Positions 58,375-64,000 of a stretch of 64,000 bases of DNA are shown here, in pieces. The notes under the pieces were generated by a model. That model was not told where the DNA came from. It saw only the letters and a program-made list of their open reading frames with translations, and did not search any database. This DNA is from Boesenbergia rotunda (lineage: Eukaryota > Streptophyta > Magnoliopsida > Zingiberales > Zingiberaceae): contig JAGFNQ010008760.1 in assembly GCA_024364735.1 (NCBI GenBank), forward strand, positions 186,001-250,000, given 5' to 3'. The first letter of the stretch is position 1; every line of letters starts with the position of its first letter. Position numbers and translations under genes: made by a program.

Positions 58375-60485
58375 TGTTGGGACCGGGTGCATATTGACAT
58401 GGATGCGGGTTCATAATTTTAAAATTTAATTACGTGCAGCGGACCTCGCGTAACTCGAAGGAAGGGACGAGATCCAACCGTAGCGTCCTCTGGAAGCTCC
58501 GCCTCTATTCGCGTCCACACCGAGTTTTCTTCAGGATGACTTCGCAAAGCCATGAGTTTCGTGCCGACAAGAACTACTAGATTCTCCAAAGGAACGACAA
58601 GAATACCAAGAGAGAGATGGAAAGACTAACCACCAAACGAAGAACGGAATCAAGATTCCGGGAGGAAGGAAGGAGTTGCGCCCGCTTCTTCTTCTTCTTC
58701 GGTAGCTTCTTAGTGGTGGAAGCTCACGGCAAAGGGGAGGGCCTCTAGGGCCGGCAGCACTAGAAGAGGGAGAAGGAGAGAAGGAGAGAGAGAGGGCTTA
58801 TTTCTAGATCTCTTGGATTAAGAATCAAGCCTTGCCTTGGTTCCTTTATATAATAGCCTCGCTACCGCCAAGTCTCCTTTTTATGGAATAAATTTTCATA
58901 AGAAATTTATCATATAAATTTTTCTATGAATTATTCCATCATGACAAGTTTTTATCATAATTTAAATTACAATAAAAACAACCATGTCTCCCTTTTCATA
59001 TGGAAAGAAATTTGTTTATATAAACTTCTTTATATAAATTTCGTTATATAAATTTCTTTATCATGGTAAATCAATCTATTATTGATTTTATAAAATAAAA
59101 TAAACCAATCCATGGTTCATTTTAATTTCCATAAAAAATAAATCCGTTTATATAAATTTCTTTATATAAATTTCATTATCCATAATTTTATAAAACAAAC
59201 CGCGCTCGGTTTATTTTATAATTTGAACCAAACAATTTGGTTCTCCCCTTTTAATGTGGCCGGCCAAACAAAGAGGGTGGGAACCCTCTTTCGCCGGCCA
59301 AACCCAAGCCATGACCTCACGAATTAAACTCATTTAATTCGTTCAATAAGTCTTCAAAAGACTTAACCATTTTATGCTTCCGATGCGTCTCTGAAAATTC
59401 AGATTCGACTTATCTCTCTTGATCGGAAAATCTAATTTTCAACTCGTTTTAAATCCCTCGGATTACTCATAGTGCGTGTGACTAAATAGGCTTTCGATTT
59501 ATGTTGGCCGCCTATAATTCATCAATTATAGAACGATCATGAGTGGCACCTAGTAGTACATCATGATCCCCAATTAATTGAAAGATCAACGGTTGACCTC
59601 AGAAATTATTCTGAAACCCTTCAGCAGCTCTAATGAATCGTGCCTCATTCCCTTCACCATCTTATACCCACTTGGTTCAGGACATGGTCTATGTGTGTCA
59701 CTCCCCACTAGGCTGACTTCGTCACACCTAGCCCAAGTAATGTCTTTCTCGTCCAACGGATTCTAATTACTCGCATGTTTCTGAGAGATTCATACTCGGA
59801 ACATGCGATGCTCTGGCCAGAGGCTTCGAGTAACAATCCGACGATAGGCCTTGGGTATACATCTCCTCGCAAGGAGTGGTGAATCCTTTGTAGGCAGTTC
59901 AAACATCTTCAGGCACTTCGGCTTATACCCAATCATCCTGGGTCCACACCTCCTTGGAGATGCTTGCTTAAGATGTCAAAGTATAAGTCTTCATGACCAA
60001 GATGACTTGAATACCGCAAGTCAAAGGAACATCGCACTTAAGCTGCAGTAAGAACTTCATTGACATATCTATATGTAGATTACCATATGAAGTTTTACAG
60101 CCAGTTACTCCAATGAACTAGTTCCCTTAACTAGCATTCATGTTTATCTCCGGACATCCCAATGTCACCAGCCAGTGAGAATCAACTGATTAGAGAATAA
60201 CCCATGCTAGTCTCAACAGAATTGATAGTGTCCGTATTTATCAATTCATCGACTAGGGACAATTTCAATACTTCACAATTGCACATGTAGAGATAATCAC
60301 TAGTTGTGAATTCATCACAAATTCTCTCATGCAGTGAATTGTATTGCGGACATTCAGTAAATGAGTTTAAGATCTCAATCAAATACACAAACATGTATAC
60401 TCAAATAGTGAATATTCATTTATTAAAGTAAATGATTACAATCATAAGGCGATTGCCTTAGGACACTTCTCTCATATTACTAACA
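58375..60485 (-). repeat. 5' LTR of element E, with deletion
   Basis: This 2111-bp LTR pairs with 51080-53311. It lacks about 119 bp near its inner end, where GTGCAGCGG runs straight into ACCTCGCG, and has other small indels. The open frames 59578-59766, 59708-59902 and 60182-60394 recur in the other family-1 LTRs and are not genes. Confidence 0.95.
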
Positions 60486-60490
60486 GTGGG

Positions 60491-61158
60491 CATCTATGGT
60501 AGATGCGTACAAAGTTTCAAGGGATCTTTCTAAAATCAAATTAGATGAGTTATTTTCTGAACATGAATTACATGAGCAGACTAACTGCACCCTGGCCGAG
60601 AAAGACATTGCTTTTGTTGCAGGCTTAACTGGAAAGATGACCAAGAAGAAGCCTCAACCTGCACCCGAGTCTGACTTAGACTCAGACTCAGAAGACAGCG
60701 AAGGAGATCGACCCAAGCTGGTTCGGCTAGCCCGGGACTACTACAAGGAGCTGAAAAATCAGACGAACAGAAGGAAAGCCAGCCGAAGAAAGGAAGAGCC
60801 AGCTGAACCATCAAATGAAAAGACTAAACCAAATGTGACCTCCTACGAATGCAAAAAGAAGGGTCAATACAAGACGGAATGTCCCAATCTGAAGGAGACA
60901 AAGAAGACAAGAAGGAAGAAGGCCCTTCAAGCAACATGGGATGAGACATCCTCCGAAGAAGAAGAAGAGGCCCCACAATCGAACCTGCTCGCCCTGACTG
61001 CTTCGGCAGAAATCGAGACTGGATCAGAATTGGAGTCAGACGATGAAAATCTCACATTTTCAGAGGACGGCAAAATCACTGTAAGTGGATTTTCTAGAGT
61101 TCAATTATCAGAGTTAATTGCTTATCTATCTCGCGACTTGGCGAAAGCCAAAATCTGA
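60491..61158 (+). pseudogene. Copia-type gag of element G, C-terminal part
   Basis: It continues the gag from 51079 and reads ASMVDAYKVSRDLSKIKLDE, then acidic and basic stretches and a zinc-knuckle remnant (CKKKGQYKTEC near 60849-60881), where the first CxxC cysteine and the histidine are altered (YECKKKGQYKTEC). It stops at TGA 61156, where CGA is likely original. Out-of-frame gag sequence goes on to about 61560 (TLGSKGLDMILGKQKSVLN). No protease follows. Confidence 0.8.
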
Positions 61159-61680
61159 GTCGAATCCCTCCGACAGGAAGTAAAACCCCTGAAAGAGGGA
61201 GCTGACTCTAGATCCTTAACTAAGAAGGAACCTCTACTCAAGTTGAAAAACTTGAGAATGAGAACTCCTTCTTGAAAACTCAAGTAAAGGACCTTAGAGC
61301 AGCTTTGGAACGTTTCACTTTGGGTTCCAAGGGTCTTGACATGATCCTTGGAAAACAGAAGTCCGTTCTAAATTGATCCGAATTAGGGTATCGAACCAAG
61401 GCTAAACAAAGGTCATATTATGCTGTACTGAATCAGTCTAGACCCAAAATTCAGGCATAAGTACCCAAACTGTGCCTGAACAACCAAGTTGGACCAAATC
61501 AGTATTGGATCCCGAAGGACAAGATTCATATCTTGCCTAATCATTACTGTGGCTTTAGTCCAGGGGGAGCCAACTTAAAAACCATTTTTATAGTTAAATG
61601 AATTTCTTTTTTTGTTTTAAATTGCATGATTGCTTGTCTATTTATTTTTTGCAATTTACCATGCTTAGACCTAGGACTGG
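61159..61680 (+). other. Internal tail of element G
   Basis: It holds the frameshifted end of gag (to about 61560) and a purine tract (CAGGGGGAGCC near 61561), then AT-rich sequence. The 3' LTR is not reached before the Gypsy-type LTR begins. Confidence 0.5.
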
Positions 61681-64000
61681 TGTAACGCCCGTAAAATCCT
61701 CTCAATATTTTTCTTTAAAATATTGATCATGCCTATATGGATTCTTGAGTAACATATGAATACTAGCATGAACCTTATCATGATTCCTTATATGGATTAA
61801 AAAGCTAAGTACTTATGGGCCTTACATGGGCTCTTCTAGTACCATGGCTATTAGTGGACCTTAGGTAGAATTTAACATAAATAGAAATGAGTTCCAATTA
61901 GGAATATTAGCATGACTTTTGGTGGGCTCTTATGTGGGCCTTGCCAAAAATAAGTGTAAATGGAATAAAAATGAAGTGCATGCACCAAGAATTGAACCTT
62001 GGACCTAGAATAGAGGCAAAGTTTCATCATGCATGTACTAACTAATTCACCTAGCAAGGGAGTGCTATTGGGAAAGAGAGAAGAATTTAGTTGAAGCTAA
62101 AGGAAGTGGAAGAGACACCATATGAAGAGGCACCATGCCCCCTTCACTAAGTATAAAAAGGGATGGATGAGAGGTGAAGAGGCACTTGAGTTATTTTCTC
62201 CTCTTTTCTTCCACCAAGGCTCTTCCTCTCCCCTCTTCTTCCTCCTCCTTGCCTCCTCCTTGCCGAGACTCACCAAGTGGTTTTCCCCTTGGAAAACTTC
62301 ACAAGAGGACTCCCTCTTGAAGATCCAAGGTTTTCTACAAGGCTACAAGGGCAAGGGGTGTTCTAAGGCCAAGAAGGTTTTCATTTTTCTTTCTCTAATC
62401 AAGGTTTATGACCAAGATAAAGAGAGGTACTGTGGTATAATAGTTATTATGTTGTCTATCATGATTTAAGTTTTGTTTGAGCTCTATGTTGAGAAAACTA
62501 TGGATTAGGGCTTTCTACGGTTTTCGGCCAAGCAATCTTTTGGGGTTGGGATGATGTTAAAACCTCACTTATTCTTCCTAATGCTTTCTCATGATAAATA
62601 AAGAATGAATTGTGAGATGTGGAATTTTTGTAGAACCAAAAAAGACCTATGAAGTTTCGGCCCCTCTCAATTCAATGGTTAGGATTAGATCTAACCCTCC
62701 AAGCATGCTTATTATGATTCCCTATGATATAATAGATATTAATTATGAATTATATGAATTTTCCATGGACTTAAGACCCCTCTAAGGTTTCGGCCAAGAC
62801 CAAATGTTAGGGCTAGGAGTTAGGGTTAGCCCAATCATGTGTTCTAATTGCTTTCTATGACATTGTATGTATTGTATGGGCTTTACATTAGTTATGGTAC
62901 CTCACATGTTACTTGAATAATGGGACTCCAAGTTTAGGGTTGGGTTAGTCTAAGGTTTCAAGTGTACTTGTTTATGGCTTATTATGATGTAGATATATGT
63001 TCAAGCATGTGTATAAATTTTATAATGCCTAAACCCTAACTTTATGTGCTATGCATCGTGACCTTGTATGCTTATATTATGTGCCATATTTTAGAAGGTT
63101 TTATTTATGGATGTTTTAAATCATATACCATGAACCCATGTGTTGTGAAGTATGTATCAGTTTATGTAGAATTATGCATGCATTAGGTTAAATGCCTTGA
63201 ACATATGTATATTATGGTTATAAAGACCTACGCATGTTTTATGTTGAATATCATGAACCTATGTAGTATGTATCATGTTCATATGGATCCTACCCATGCA
63301 TGCTTTATGATAGATACCATGATCATGTATGCTATGTGGTATGTACCACGTATGTAAAAACTTATCTATGCATACTTACCTTATGTACCATGATCATATA
63401 AGCTTTATGAACTAAGATGATGTTTATGCCTTAAGACATACTTATGTATGCATGTCATGCCTTATGAATGAAGATGATGAATGAAGATGATGTTCATGCC
63501 TTTAAGGCATAATGATGTTATGCATGAACTATGAATGATGAAATGCTAAGTATGCTTTATACCATGCTTCATGTACTAAGATCATGTTATGTTTTCAATT
63601 ATGCTATGTAAGTTCTATGAATGATGAAATATGATGAAAACAAAGAAGCATGTGAAGCTATTTTACTTTATGGATGACCTTGTACCGGACCCAAGTAAGG
63701 TCCAAGGGATGGGCTCCTTATGAAAGCCTCGGTGTGGGACAACCGTAGCTATCCCCGGTTCTGGGACTACCGCAACTGTCCAACAGGGATGGGCTCCTTA
63801 TGAAAGCCTCGGTTCTGGACTACTGCAACTGTCCCTAGGTTGAAGGTAACCTAGTACCATAGTAGGTCGAGACTAGCTACCTCGCATTTACTTAGGGATG
63901 CGCGCAAATGATGGATGTATGCATGCGGTACAAGCCGGGGCCCCCCATGATGTTATGATTTATGTTTAAGTATTTATAATTATGATTTTCAAATAAGCAT
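61681..64000 (+). repeat. Gypsy-type LTR, right end outside window
   Basis: It starts TGTAACGCCCGTAAAATCC, the form of many plant Gypsy (Tekay/Del-like chromovirus) LTRs, with ACTGG as the left flank. A TATAAAAAG box at 62152-62160 is followed by a CT-rich leader. Beyond it are a long AT-rich stretch with 'catgatcatgtatg' variants (62940-63640) and a direct repeat with 80-bp period (63705-63733 and 63785-63813). No coding region was recognised; the frame at 62122-62469 lies across the TATA box and is not credible. It could be a 5' LTR or a solo LTR. Confidence 0.6.

Larger units (their letters stand above)
51080..60485 (-). mobile_element. Family-1 Copia element E, internal deletion in gag
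   Basis: A 9.4-kb minus-strand element with 5' LTR (60485 to 58375), primer-binding site, leader, a gag-deleted pol frame and 3' LTR (53311 to 51080). Exact GTGGG duplications flank it (51075-51079 and 60486-60490). It shares ends, purine tract and protein sequence with element D. Most of gag is gone and several stops interrupt pol. It is nested inside G, itself nested in F, so it is the youngest insertion of that stack. Confidence 0.95.
49013..61680 (+). mobile_element. Copia-type element G (gag only seen), split by E
   Basis: The plus-strand order is 5' LTR (49013-50337), primer-binding site, gag (50548-51079, resumed at 60491), then an internal tail cut at 61681 by a Gypsy-type LTR. No protease, integrase or RT is visible in the 0.5 kb after gag. 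It inserted into the 3' LTR of element F. The gag resembles that of element C and the LTR resembles that of element H. Confidence 0.75.

Noticed and set aside
62122..62469. 115-codon open frame in the Gypsy-type LTR
   Set aside because: It spans the TATA box and leader of the LTR and shows no domain.

Overview
This is a plant nuclear window made almost entirely of nested LTR retrotransposons, most of them broken. I see no complete host gene, tRNA, rRNA or CRISPR array. An angiosperm, probably a monocot, is suggested by the mix of Copia and Gypsy families, the plant-type primer-binding sites (TGGTATCAGAGC, pairing with initiator tRNA-Met), and a plant 'putative gypsy type transposon' (PF04195-like) gene. 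The species cannot be named from this sequence alone.

Layout. 1-959 is the end of a family-1 Copia LTR, inserted into a minus-strand Athila-like Gypsy element (960 to about 8487) that keeps gag-protease but no polymerase. About 8488-18747 holds a minus-strand, gag-only Copia-type element (B). It is split by a second minus-strand element (C, 8879-15682) that has two LTRs, PBS, PPT and gag but no pol. 18748-20596 is the tail and 3' LTR of a plus-strand element (H). 20597-24405 is AT-rich, lower-copy DNA with a possible host-gene first exon and a MITE-like unit. 24406-41579 looks like a Tat-like Gypsy locus with an antisense-type PF04195 gene and a 67-bp tandem array. That gene is split by a nearly full-length family-1 Copia element (D, 26929-37113, target-site duplication CCCTT) and by a family-1 solo LTR (37630-39842, duplication AGCTG).

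41580-49012 is a decayed plus-strand Copia element (F) inserted into the 67-bp array. Its 3' LTR is cut by element G (from 49013). The gag of G is in turn split by a minus-strand family-1 Copia element (E, 51080-60485, duplication GTGGG). From 61681 to the window end lies one long Gypsy-type LTR.

Functionally, only family 1 (D and E) carries recognisable gag-protease-integrase-reverse transcriptase-RNase H sequence, and both copies have in-frame stops. Elements B, C and G show only gag here and would depend on enzymes supplied in trans. Most of the stops I compared are C-to-T or G-to-A changes, the pattern expected of methylated, silenced DNA. Removing the inserted elements and one copy of each duplication restores reading continuity at the two sites I could check by reading frame, so the order of insertion is well supported there.
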